Shown: one piece after another, positions 22,565 through 33,934 of the stretch
How positions within the stretch are numbered: position 1 is the stretch's first letter
Layout of the letters: each line of letters begins with the position of its first letter
Position numbers and translations under genes: made by a program
Notes under the pieces: generated by a model
What the model saw: only the letters and a program-made list of their open reading frames with translations
Database searches by the model: none
Told to the model about the DNA's origin: nothing
Assembly: GCA_001632435.1 (NCBI GenBank)
Contig: KV423916.1
Span: forward strand, 124,001 to 188,000
Direction: 5' to 3'
Length of the DNA stretch: 64,000 nt
From: Calocera cornea HHB12733
Lineage: Eukaryota; Basidiomycota; Dacrymycetes; Dacrymycetales; Dacrymycetaceae

Positions 22565-23943
22565 TCTACTCAACAACACCAATTATGTGGAGACAACCAG
22601 CAACAGCACCAAGTGCTCAGATGAGGACACAGATCTAGCTATTTAGAATGTGAATGAAAGTGTATGGCATATATGTAACTTGCTGTACATTGAATCACAT
22701 GGGATGTTGGTATGCAGCAACAAACATCTTGACAAGGATTGCAATGTGCTGGTCATGGAATGATGTCCAACATGGCTCATGTACATGCCCATCATCATAA
22801 TCATCCTCTTCGTGATCATCCTCTCCATATGGGTTATATAATTCTTCTGAAGAATTGCCCTCCTCAATGATAGACTGTTGGATGCATAATCAAAATTGTC
22901 CATGTCAACATCCACATCCACCCTGGCATTGACTAGATGGCATCAGATATGGTACATACATCATATGTGTCACACATACCAATCAGATTGTGGAAATTCA
23001 TGTCCCAGAATGCCCAATCCACATCATCCTTGTCTGGCCAATTGTCCCACATGTCATCCCCTGAGACACCCTGAGAGGTATTGTTGCTACCAGTCACAGG
23101 GCTATTACTATGACTCCACACGGCAGTCACCGCATACAGTGCTGGGCCGGTTTCACCATTGTGTTGGGCCGTTTCTGTGAATGGAGGTCAACAAACTGGT
23201 TCTGTACAACACATCCAGTCATTACATACCCTTGTCGGCACCATCCGTTAATGTTGCCCTCTCAAAGTGGGAATGCAGCTTGGAATGGTCTACCTTATGT
23301 CTCAGTGCATGTCCTTCCGTGATATAATATTACTCACTCATGGTCAGGTTTACTTGGCAATATTGGGAGAGAGTGGACAGAACAGGGACGTGCTCATACA
23401 ATGCATTGGGATGGGACCTAGTTATATTCCCATGGAACCAATGCACCTGTTTCATCATGTGTGATAAACAGCACGTCTCAGGGGTTCATTGCAATGTCTG
23501 CTTTCAACTCTGAAATAATCACCCTTTTGTCATCCTATGTTGTTTGCCACCATTACATGTACATAATGTTTCTGTTACATTCTAGAACATGTGCCCATTA
23601 TGTGGTCAACATTTTACATGGCCACCAGATGCTTTACGCTACTAGTCCACTTGTGTTCCCAGCATGTCAGTCTCTCAAAGATTGTCTCCGTGATTTGACC
23701 AGCATGGCTGTCAGTCAAGCACAACTGCTTTAATACAAGTATGGTAAAAAGATCCATTTGGTACACTGTATTCCATTCCATCACTGTCCCGGCAACAACA
23801 ACCCGTCATTGACCATGTGTCTACCAGACAAACTATGAGACTTGGTCTGCAATCACCTCAGTGACCCAACAGATCTTGCTAATCTTTCTGTTTGCTATCA
23901 CTGCCTCCATGATCTTGTATTGCCTGGGCATTTAACCCACTGT
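22565..23943. other. Unidentified degenerate coding-like sequence
   Basis: Short open segments occur on both strands. On the minus strand at 22933-23130 there is an acidic, Trp-rich stretch (WDNWPDKDDVDWAFWDM). On the plus strand at 23270-23730 two segments are separated by one stop. No family could be assigned. Composition is CpG-poor, like decayed transposons. Confidence 0.35.
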
Positions 23944-24535
23944 TGTGAGGGCACACAGTCTAGCAAGGCTGCCGACTAAACCCGACTGAGTCGAAGAGAC
24001 CGAAGACAAGGGGTTCGGGGGAGGTCGTGGCTGACAGTATCCAAGAACCAACCAATCGTACCCTTCGTAAGTCCAACTAGGAGATACGTGGGACGTCAAA
24101 GGTAGTTCGGATGAAGCAAGCAGAGTTCGGAGAGAGTTCGGATGTTCGGAGCGGGAGGACGGATGTGATGACCAGGCTTTCTCACAAGACTATGGAGATT
24201 CCTCAGAGATCAGATCTAAGGAGAAGCTACCGAAGCTACCGAAGTTTATATACGAGTATACAATCACAGCCTCAGCTTCTCCCGAAACGCTGAGGTGAGA
24301 CCCAACACTGCCCAGGACACAGCCGAGGCATAGCCTGCACAGCCGAAGCATAGCCGAATGGGCACTGCCTTACCTAAGCCTGTACCAAGTATCCGAAGGT
24401 TTATGCCGAAGGTATGACTTTGTAACCAAAGACCTGAATGCGGAGCCGAGTTCTGGGGAACTGTCGAAGGTGGTCGAAGGTGTCCGAGTGTTGCGAGATC
24501 GTGCCCGAGTTGGCCGAACTTGGTGTCCCCTGACA
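23944..24535 (-). mobile_element. Solo LTR 3, 592 bp, antisense (TSD ACTGT)
   Basis: On the plus strand it runs TGTGAGGGCACAC..GTGTCCCCTGACA, i.e. reverse complement of the family. ACTGT flanks it exactly (23939-23943 and 24536-24540). The minus-strand block TCTCTGAGGA reads as TCCTCAGAGA at 24200-24209. It retains more CpG than its sisters and is the best available reference for the ancestral sequence. Confidence 0.92.
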
Positions 24536-25044
24536 ACTGTTGTGTCCTGTACAAACTTTCTGACCATGTTGCTTGGCACAACCTATTGTTGAATCACCAA
24601 ATCTGTTCATTCATCAAACAACTTTGGCTTGTCCACAACAGTCTGCATGTGGACCAACATCACAAAGTAAATGTCTATGTGCATCTGATTCCTCTCTGCA
24701 ACCATGTTCACCAGTTTCATGACTGGTCTGTATTACCCTGGTCGTTCTGTATACAAACAAGTGTCCACTTTTCTTGGTTGCAATGGCTGGAAGTCAACAT
24801 CAATATACAAGATTTTCCATAACTCCATTCACTCTTTCACACCACCTCGGCAACCCTATGCCCTGTACATATTGTGCTGAGATGTTCAACACATTTACTA
24901 TCCCATGAAGACAAAAGTGCATTGTGGGAAGTGTGCATTCCAGTAAGGAGACACCACTCATAATTGTTCTGCATGACTAGACTCTCTCAGGTTATTCATG
25001 CTATATCTGCTCTCAAGTATTTCTCATGGTCAAGTCAGGGAATG
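24536..25044. other. Decayed sequence between two inverted LTRs
   Basis: 509 bp separate LTR 3 (minus) from LTR 4 (plus). The minus strand reads KILYIDVDFQPLQPRKVD and PVMKLVNMVAERNQMHIDIY with stops between, suggesting an old gene, not identified. The two LTRs form an inverted pair around it, so this is not the interior of a single retroelement. Confidence 0.35.
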
Positions 25045-25636
25045 TGTCAGGGGACACCAAGTTCGGCCAACTCGGGCATGATCTCGCAACACTCGGACAC
25101 CTTCAACCACCTTTGACAGTTCCCCAGAACTCGGCTCTGCATTCAGGTCTTTGGCTACAAAGTCATACCTTCGGCATAAACCTTCGGATACTTGGTACAG
25201 GCTTAGGTAAGGCAGTGCCCATTCGGCTATGCTTCGGCTGTGCAGGCTATGCCTCGGCTGTGTCCTGGGCAGTGTTGGGTCTCACCTCAGCGTTTCGGGA
25301 GAAGCTGAGGCTGTGATTGTATACTTGTATATAAACTTCGGTAGCTTCGGTAGCTTCTCCTTAGATCTGATCTCTGAGGAATCTCCATAGTCTTGTGAGA
25401 AAGCCTGGTCATCACATCCGTCCTCCCGCTCCGAACATCCGAACTCTCTCCAAACTCTGCTTGCTTCATCCGAACTACCTTCGACATCCCACGTATCTCC
25501 TAGTTGGACTTACGAAGGGTACGATTGGTTGATTATTGGATACTGTCAGCCACGACCTCCCCCGAATCCCTCGTCTTCGGTTTCTTCGACTCGGTCGGGT
25601 TTAGTCGGCAGCCTTGCTAGACTGTGTGCCCTCACA
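25045..25636 (+). mobile_element. Solo LTR 4, 592 bp, no matching target duplication
   Basis: It runs TGTCAGGGGACACC to GTGCCCTCACA, with TATATAAA at 25328 and TCTCTGAGGA at 25371-25380. The flanks GAATG and GTCCA do not match, unlike LTRs 1-3, 6 and 7. It may have formed by recombination between LTRs of two insertions, or the flanks may have been rearranged. Confidence 0.88.
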
Positions 25637-25869
25637 GTCCAATTATGTTCAGTACCTCAAGAACACCTTCTAACATACTTCTTAGGTGTACAGTATAATG
25701 AATGCAAAAGTCCAGGCCCCCTTGGAATACTATCAGGTTGGCTCCCCTTATCAACTCAAATACACAAAGGATATGCAAATCCAACATGTATGTCCTGCCC
25801 TGTATGTAGCTATCTGCACTAATACAACACAGCTGTCCAATATTGCTTTGATCCCCCAGCATACAAAAT

Positions 25870-26856
25870 GATTCCTAAAGATTCAAGAATTACTGGCCAA
25901 TCTCAACATGATTCAAGGTATGGTTCTGACTGGTACAATATATGCATATGTTAATGCTACATATACAGATGTTGTTGGTGTCATCAATTTTGTCGGGAAA
26001 CCAATCGATTTCACCAAATACCATTTCGAACAATAGTGCAAGCCTGGCAAGTCTACCTGGATGCTAGCATCACAACTCAGCAACATTCACCTCAACAAAA
26101 TTGCAACATTTGTCCCCAAAAAGGTTTGAGGTTGGACTGATTGACAACTCTTTGTACGGGACACACCTCGGCCTGTTGGGTGACGTGGCAGAATCATTTT
26201 CAGCAACGGAAGGCACTGTTATGGTTCTCCATGAGGTCTGTGTCTGTAACTTTGGTGGTGCCAGTCTCAATATAGAACCAACAACCTCCATTACCTTCAA
26301 AGAAGACCTGCCAGAGGTTGATGCACTTCGTGAATGGTATGTTCCCTAACATCAATGCTATGGAGCAGTACATTCTAATGTATTGTATAGGCACAACAAC
26401 AGTGGTAAGAACACTACCTTCACACTTCTATCCAATGGTGTGTTTAGCGCATCCGCATCCAAGCATATGTTGGTCACAATGCATCACAATGGGACAGTTA
26501 CAATCTCTGAAATGCTGAAGAAGACACCCACCCAGATTGGTCTGGGTGAACTGTTCAATACCATTGCTGACATCACCATGATACACACCAATACCATTGG
26601 CTACAATGGCTGTATCACCACAGGATGCAATGGAGGTGTCAAACCAAACAATAACAACCCAACTTGATTGTGGTGTAATAGATGCAAGCATACTATGTCC
26701 AGTTCTGTCTCCAAGTATTTGAACATGTACCTCATTGTTATTCACTCTGACTTCCCTGGCAGATACCATAGTGGTGTTTGGACCTCTGACAGTCCAAACT
26801 TGATCCATTGTATGATCTTCAACCCTTTGGCTACAACTATGATTGGTTCAATGTGA
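25870..26856 (+). pseudogene. RPA1-like single-strand DNA-binding protein, decayed
   Basis: Two segments joined across stops resemble the large subunit of replication protein A. The OB-fold DBD-B signature is DVVGVINFVGKP..KFEVGLIDNS..SATEGTVMVLHEVCVCNFGGASLN..LPEVDALREWY, parallel to the RPA1 order DVIGVV..ITLVDxSG..VIAxKGxxVxDFGGRSLS..PEAHRLRGWY. A DBD-C-like zinc segment follows, with Cys pairs in NGCITTGC and LWCNRCKH. Stops at about 26035, 26347 and 26665 make it a relic. Helitrons of plants and animals often carry RPA-like genes, and this lies in the same island as the Helitron here. A captured host RPA1 copy is the alternative. Confidence 0.55.
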
Positions 26857-27015
26857 TGAAACTTGAAGAACTTTGTGTATGCATCCCAAACCTGTCATTT
26901 TCATTCACACATTCACATATACACTTAGTTCAAGTGCAATCCCAAATTTGACACCAAGCTCAATGCCCTCAAATGCAAATGGAAACTATGCTGTGCTGCA
27001 AAGATTGTACATATA

Positions 27016-28870
27016 ACGTAGGTGATGAGGGACCTGGTCAGATCAGGGACCTGATCACAGACCGGGTATGGTCTGTTGTCATTGTGTAAAAGCTCAACAA
27101 TGGTATCATGATTGCTCAAACAGAGCTCAGATCCAACAAGCTGTCATCTACTGGAGCAACTGGACAGGTTCTCACGTTATGGTCTGCAGTGTGGCACCTG
27201 CTACAGAGGCGCGGGCCAACCTTCCGCCACTTAGATGGTCCCTCCCCTTGATCCTCCTCATGCCTGTCCTGTTCTACTATACCCCTCTCAGCCAACAACT
27301 GGGGTGTCTGTTCTCTAGTGAGTGGGCCAGAAGCCTGCAGGCATGTTCTCTTAGTCCGCTTGCCCTTGTTAAGCATAGCATTGACCTCACGGTGGTCTCG
27401 GACCTTGCTCTTGAGCAAAGTGAATTGGTGGTTTGTTGAGACCGCAGCTTTGGACAGCTGGTCAATTGAGGCAAGGATCGAGGTTGTAGAGCTTCCATGG
27501 AGCCTTGACACTTGCTCTTTGATCAGAGTGGCCTGGGACACTGCTTCTGCAGCACTCTTGGGTGTCTGTGAGACCCAAGGCTGGGGTTCATGGTCTGGGG
27601 TTGCCGGAGGTGTTGGTGTTCTCAACCGGACCATCAGCTTTGAGAGCACTGCATCAGGGTTGAAAGGGATGAGCCCAGCTGCCCTGAACCCGCTCTTGAT
27701 GTTTCCCTCCTTGAATGCAGCCTGGAAGGCTGCTTGGAAGGCTGGGAAGAAGTCGTCCTTCTTGATATAGGTGAGACCACCTCGGACAAGTGCACTGATT
27801 TAATTGCTGTAGGCCCTCTTTAACAGGCCAAACAGGCTGATATCAAGAGGCTGGGTGATATGAGAAGAGTGTGGTGGTAGGCAGAGTGTGATGATATTGT
27901 GGTCCTTGCAGTACTGGTTGAACTCCGCGCTGATGTGGCTCTTGTGCCCATCAAGCACAAGCATCCGCCATCAACCCATCCTGCGGTCTGCAGTGTACTG
28001 ATCAAAGTGCTTCAGCCAGTCTACACTAGTCTTGTTATTGGTCCATCCATTTGTGGTTGGCTTGATGACCCATGGCTTGGGGAGCTTCTTGTACCACACA
28101 CCAAGGTGGGTTTTGCCTGTAATGCAGAAGAAGGGTGGGATGATGTGACCGTTGGCTCCAATGGCACAGATTGCGGTTGCCCATTCTCAGTTGCCAGGCG
28201 GGACAACCTTTGGACGGAGAGATTGCTTGGAGTGGGTGACAACTAGCTGGGGTTGAATCATGCCAATTGCAAAGCTGGTCTCATCAAAGTTGTACTAGTC
28301 ACTGTCAGGCACTCAGTACTTGGCTTGCATATTGGCAACCAGCTGGAACCAGGGCTGGATCACCACTGGATCCTCTTACTTTGCCCGCTGATAGTCATAG
28401 GGCCAAGAGAGGTGTGTGCAGAGAGCAGGCTGGCACTTGATGAAGCGGTAGACCCAGTGCTTGCCCACAGCCCTGTGAGCCCGCTAAGCCAGGAGCAGAT
28501 TGGCCATCTCTTTAACATGGCTTTGCTGGGGCAAGAATCCTCTTGAGTCCAGCTGCAGGATGTACTTGACAATAGCATCCTCTTCAGCCTTGGACAGGAT
28601 ATGCTGTCTGACCCAGCTATCTGCTTTTGACAGGACACCGTTCTTCCTTGTATGGAGTATCAAGTAGGGCACTTGGTATTATCTTGCTGCCTCTCTGATG
28701 AGCAATTTCTCAGGCCCCTGCATTTCTTTAAGGGCCAGTTGGATCTGCACTTCTTGGGTTGCAGGAGACATGGTTGCATAGCAAAGCTAGTGACAACAAA
28801 GGTATGGACGTGACAGTTGTGCAAAAAGTGATCAGGTCCCTGATCTGTCCAGGTCCCTCATCACCTACGT
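27016..28870 (-). mobile_element. Pogo-like element A, 1855 bp, 43-bp TIRs, TA duplication
   Basis: TIRs at 27016-27058 and 28828-28870 begin ACGTAGGTGATGAGGGACC and match with one mismatch over 43 bp. TA flanks both ends (27014-27015, 28871-28872). Positions 10-26 and 27-43 of each TIR are two copies of a 17-bp repeat. One transposase pseudogene is inside, on the minus strand. Two related elements lie at 31804 and 47771. Confidence 0.92.
27116..28771 (-). pseudogene. Pogo/Fot1-like DDE transposase, inactivated (element A)
   Basis: The reading starts at ATG 28771 (MSPATQEVQIQL). It has a psq/CENP-B-type DNA-binding region, then the DDE_1 domain: YNFDET (first Asp), LVLDGHKSHI (second Asp) and HITQPLD (third Asp, 35 residues later). 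In-frame stops interrupt it after LLLA, after QRAK and at two places around the first catalytic motif, so it is dead. The C-terminal part is open and ends in a Cys-rich CSRCHTADHNVRTC segment. This type also gave rise to CENP-B and fungal Fot1 transposases. Confidence 0.88.
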
Positions 28871-31803
28871 TAGCATACACAAACATATTGACCATGTTAA
28901 CATATCTTTCAGGGCAAGACTAGTACAGTTCTTTACACCATCACCCATGCTGAATGTTACAACAATGACCTTGTTTGATACACTCCCTATTGTCCCTGGT
29001 GGTATACTGATAACAACTGATCCTCAACCACTGTTTTGTACTGTCTTTATGTTCTATAATGCATACAATGTTTCCTGTGTATAACAACACTGATAATACT
29101 CATGACCAATGCACAACATCTTATAATACTGTACTTATACACACACTTGACATCAGCAACATGTCATTGTTTAACAAGGTGCCAATTATGACCACTGTGG
29201 GAACTCATATTTGTAATGCTACTAGCAATTTCACACAATAAAGCACATTCATACCCTAGAGTCAATGTATTCCCATTATACCAACCATACAACCATTCCC
29301 TGCCTACAATGAGTATTGTAATTTCAAACGTAATGATACATACTGAAGGATATATTTTGCACTTGAAGTGATACCTGCAATGTTCCAGTTTGTCAATCTT
29401 TGCATTATAGCCTATCACATCCGGAACCTGTACAGACATCATTGTCTGTACCTTATGTTACTGTAACATACTCACATGTAATTCCTTGATATCTATTGCT
29501 TCAGCAGCAAATAGGTCCTTCCCAGTGTGATTGAAGACCATAACATGCATCGATCCAGACACATAAGTAATGTCTACAGTGAACTTGAGTCTACTCATAT
29601 CAGCAACAAGCCTTGTACACCAATTGACTGACTTACAATGTGGCCCCACAGGCATACCTCACACCGCACCTTGGACATGAAACACCCCCATGAAGATTCT
29701 GTACCAATGGTGTGACACTTTCCCACCAGACATCCTTTGTATGTCATATGTTGCCAAGACACATTTGTCAATACACCTTCACACAACGGTTTGTAGCTGA
29801 CTCCAATTTGCAGAATATTGTGCACCGTACAAATACTGCCACCAGCATACAGATTGTAAACAGGCAACAGGCATGGCATGTTTGGATTGTCTGGTAAGTA
29901 GTGGATATTGTCAATATGTGATGTATGAAATGAGCAGACATCTTACAAGTGTGAATATAGAATTCCACTTGAAGCAAATCTGCTTGCCAGCAGGGAGTCC
30001 ATAATACGGAAGTCTATCTGTCCCGTATACCATATGGATCCTGAACATCTGAATACCCATCAGTAATGACTATGACGGTATGGTCCATCAACATATACAT
30101 CCAACAGGCAAATTCCTCAATGGCACAGTCTGTATTGCATTGCTAAACAATCCAATGGTCCCCTACCAAAACAGTCAGCTCACTTCCAGTGGAACTTGAA
30201 TGGACCACACCATGTCATCAACCCATACCATAGTAGATACTCCACCTACATGTATCTTGTGGTTGATAAGACAAAGGCTCATCAAAACACTGTCCAGGTG
30301 TTAGATACACATTGAAACAAGCAATGGAACACACCTCTTTATGTTTGGTCTAATGTTGTTAATGGATACATGTTGCTGCTTGTCAACTGGAATGTAATTG
30401 GTAGGCAGAGCTAAACTTGGACCAGTGATCTGTCTTGAACTGTGTAACAGGAACAGCTGCATGGGATTACACCAAACCAAGTGTGTGCCCAACAGAACCA
30501 GATTGCCAATTCAAAACAGCAACCACTGTATGAACACGGTGCACAACACAGTTACTGTACTAACACAAGTGAGTCAAAGTGTCAGACTGTTGTGCCCCAA
30601 AAGTAGTGTCTCCACCGGGGTGCAAATGAACTCACTTGTAAACATCACCGCTGTGTGCACAGTCATTGTTCTTGACATCAACCATAATGACTTGCACAGT
30701 GTTGTCCCTGTTCTCAATAAGGACAAAGGGCTGGGGCTGCGCTATGGCAGTGCCCGCTACAGAGGCACTTGCTTTTCATGTGACCTTCACTACTTCCCAT
30801 CCCACCTCTGCTTGTAGTGATTTATATCAAATTGAAATATGTACAATCAGCTCGAGAGCTCCAACCTGCACCGCGTCCCTTGTACAATGCTCGCTAGCAC
30901 TTGCATTGTCCGAGTGCCGCTCCACAGGGTTGTTGCCTGCAGTGGGCTTGCTCCAGGCCCACTATACCAAACTGTACAATGAGAATAGAAGCAATCTATC
31001 CCACCTTGAGATCTAGTGCTCTGGCTGACAATAATTGATGCTGAGTTGTAACCATGTGCTTTAACTAGTTAACTTATTGTAAACAGTATTAGTTACATGC
31101 AGGCTTGCAGTACAAGGCTGCACAGGCAAGCCTGGAACCCAAAGTGTACAGCCACTGGAAAGAGTTGGGTACAGATCAGTCAAAAACATAGGAGTTTTGA
31201 AAAACCAGGTCCCCTACAAGGAACCCAGCTATGGATTAGATCTGTAGCAGTCATGTCTTGACAAAACACCCTTTGGCAGAAGCCAACTGATAATGCCACT
31301 TTGTTGGCCATGACACAGTCTGAGACAGAGTTAAGACATTGCAAAACATTACCAAATGTAACAGTATTGAGACCTGTTCTGCTTCCGCCCGGTCCAGTCA
31401 CAAAATGCTCCAGTCATGTAATCAATCAGGCAACAGTCATCTCATTTTTGGTTTTGCTCCTGCCTCCCTTGGTCCCAGGTCTGCCCAGAGGGCTTCCCTA
31501 TAAACCCAGGTATGATTAAATGCTGGTGCAGAACAAAACTGGTCAGGCAAGTTGGTAGTCCTCCGTGAACCAGATGCAACCTCTACAACCAAACCCCCTT
31601 GCAAAGCATGACATGTGTATATTGACAATCAATGGCATACAAGTGATGACTTTCCGAAGTGCAAGTGCCTGCCTTCCCCCATCGTCCCTTGCACATTGTT
31701 AACTCTGCTATGCTTGAGAAACAAAGCACATGCACAATACCGGCATATGCGCATTACATACCTGCAACCTGCCTAAGTACCGGAATATGCTCTAGTGGGT
31801 GTA
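28871..31803. other. Decayed sequence between pogo-like elements A and B
   Basis: About 2.9 kb of CpG-poor sequence. One stretch on the minus strand (below) resembles RPA. The rest holds only short frames on both strands without family signatures. It probably belongs to the same old element(s) as the segment left of pogo A. Confidence 0.4.
29160..29700 (-). pseudogene. Possible second RPA-like (DBD-C) remnant
   Basis: The minus-strand reading HCKSVNWCTRLVADMSRLKFTVDIT, then GSMHVMVFNHTGKDLFAAEAIDIKEL, resembles the RPA1 DBD-C stretch in which Cys pairs precede YRLxLxIAD.TG..W.T.FNE.GE.LLG..AEEL. A further segment (IDKLEHCRYHFKCKIYP) fits the following helix and strand. Frames are broken. The similarity is weaker than for the copy at 25870-26856 and the strand is opposite. 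Confidence 0.35.
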
Positions 31804-33681
31804 ACGTGGGGGATCAGAGACCGGGTCACATCAGGGACTGGGTCACTTTTTGATGCCGTTGGTTGTGGATGAGCTGCAGCTCAATAATGACATTGCATTA
31901 CCTCTAAACAGAGCTGGGCTCTAATGTACTATCATCTACCGCTGCCTCTGGGCAGGTTCTAGTGTTATGGCCAGCTTTGTGGCATATTCCACAGAGTTGT
32001 GGACTGGTTCTCTGCCTCTTGGATAGACACCTCCCTTGACCTCCCTCCGCTCCATCTGCATCATCCAAACCTCTGTCTGCCAGCAGCTGGGCAGCTTCAG
32101 CACCAGTGAGTGGTCCTGAGGGTTAGAGCTGTGTCTTCCTGGTCTGCTTGTGTTTGGAGAGAACTGCATTTGTCTCTTGGAGCTCCTTGACCTCCCAGGT
32201 GAGGAGGGTGAGCTGATGGTTCATTAAGATGGTTGCCTTTGCCAGCTGGTCAATTCAGTGATGGATGGCTGTGGGGGAGCTGCCCTGGTGCATCAAGACC
32301 CACTGTTTGATTAGTGTTGACGGGGAGAGTGCTTCACGCGCGGTTGTCGGAGTCTGAGAGACCCAAAGCTAAGGGGTATGTACTGGAGTGGTTGGAGGTG
32401 GAGGTGTATCCTGCCAGGGTGGGAGCTTCGCCAGAACAGCATTGGGGTCAAAGGGCACAAGGCCAGCACCTCAGAAGCCAGACTTGATGTTTTGCATTGT
32501 GAACACCCGCTTGAAGGAGCGGGCAAAGGCTGGGAAGAAGTCTTCCTTGCTGATATGAGTGATGCCACCAAATATGAACCTATTAATGTGCCGGGCATAT
32601 GCTTTCTTCAGAGGACTGAAGAGACCAACATCAAGGGGCTGTGTGAGATGGGAGGAGTGTGGTGGAAGGCAGATGGGAACAATGCTGTGTTCTTTGCAGT
32701 ACTTGTTAAACTGGGTGTTGACATGGCTGTCATGCCTATCAAGCACAAGCATGCGCCACTGGCCCTGCTGACGTGTCCTTGTATGCCTATCAAAGTGCTG
32801 CAGCCATTCGAGACCAGTTGCATTATTGGTCCAGCCCTTCTCAGTTGGTTGTATAAGCCAGGGCTCCGGGATGTGCTTCTCCCAGTACCAGCTGGAGAGC
32901 TGGACATGGCCCTTGACGCAGATGAAGGTTGGGACAACATGTCCATCTGCTGAAATGCAACAGATTGCAGTCACCCACTCCCGATTGCCTGGCTGGAAAG
33001 CCATTGGCTTGCCAATCCGGTCTGACCGGGTCACCACCATTGATGACCCAATCATGCCCATCGCAAACCCTGTCTCATCGAAGTTGTACAGGTCGGAGTC
33101 CTGGATGCTGTACTTTGCTCGCATGTTGTAGAATAACTGGAACCATGCTGACAATACCGCTGGGTCCTCTTGCTTAGCCCGCTGGTAATTGTAGCGCCAG
33201 GTGAAGCATGTGCAGAGCTCTGGACATTGCTTGATAAAGCACCCTGTCCAGCACTTGCCCACCCTTCAGTCGGTCTGCTTGGCCAGGAGCAGGTCAGCCA
33301 TTTCATGGACGTCTTCCTGCCAGGGCAAGAAGCCTCTTGCATCAAATTGGAGGATGTACTCAACAATAGCATCCTCCTCTGCCTTGGTGAGAACCCCCAG
33401 CATCACCCGGACCTCTGCCCTTGTCTTCCTCCATCTGCTCCAGGCTCGAAGTGTCAAGTAAGGGACCTTGTAGGCTTTTGCAGCCTTTCAAAGTGACAGC
33501 TTTCTGGCTGGGGGCACTGGCTGATGGTGGGCTTTGAGTGCAAGCAAGATACGAGCTTCAAGAGAGGGGTTTGACATGTATGGAGGACTACAATGAAGGA
33601 CAAGCAGGACAATCAGGACGTGCACACAATGACAAAATTTGACCCAGTCCCTCATGTGACCCGGTCTCTGATCCCCCACGT
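31804..33681 (-). mobile_element. Pogo-like element B, 1878 bp, 42-bp TIRs, TA duplication
   Basis: TIRs at 31804-31845 and 33640-33681 begin ACGTGGGGGATCAGAGACC and differ at one position. TA flanks at 31802-31803 and 33682-33683. Each TIR again has a 9-bp tip followed by two 17-bp-spaced repeats. The right end lies about 250 bp from the RPL10 stop codon, so this element marks the edge of the TE island. Confidence 0.92.
32471..33577 (-). pseudogene. Pogo/Fot1-like DDE transposase, inactivated (element B)
   Basis: The reading begins at ATG 33577 (MSNPSLEARILL) and has stops after ARKLSL and after AKQTD. From 33262 to 32471 a 263-residue frame is open. It contains YNFDETGFAMGM, the middle domain with TAICCISADGH, MLVLDRHDSHV and HLTQPLDVGLFSPLKKAY, so all three catalytic Asp positions are kept here. 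The C-terminal tail continues in decayed form towards 31960. The N-terminal DNA-binding region is broken. Confidence 0.88.
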
Positions 33682-33934
33682 TAGTCAGTCATTCAATGGG
33701 TAAGAGGAGGGTGTTACAGATTGTAGCTGACTTCGTAAGCCATTTGAGGAGTGAAAGCGTGCACCTGGCAGGCTGTCTGAAGTTAGCTGACTGTCATTCT
33801 CTCCCCCAGTTTCCAGCCGACAACACCTATGGGAAGAGGCGTGCGGAGATAGGAGGGAGTGTGTTACACGCAGTGAGTCGTACGACCTCAGTAAACTTCA
33901 TCACATTGCGGGTACGCAAAATAGTCTACAGTGA

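Noticed and set aside
23944..25636. A complete LTR retrotransposon between LTR 3 and LTR 4
   Set aside because: The two LTRs are in opposite orientation, have different flanks and enclose only 509 bp without gag-pol.
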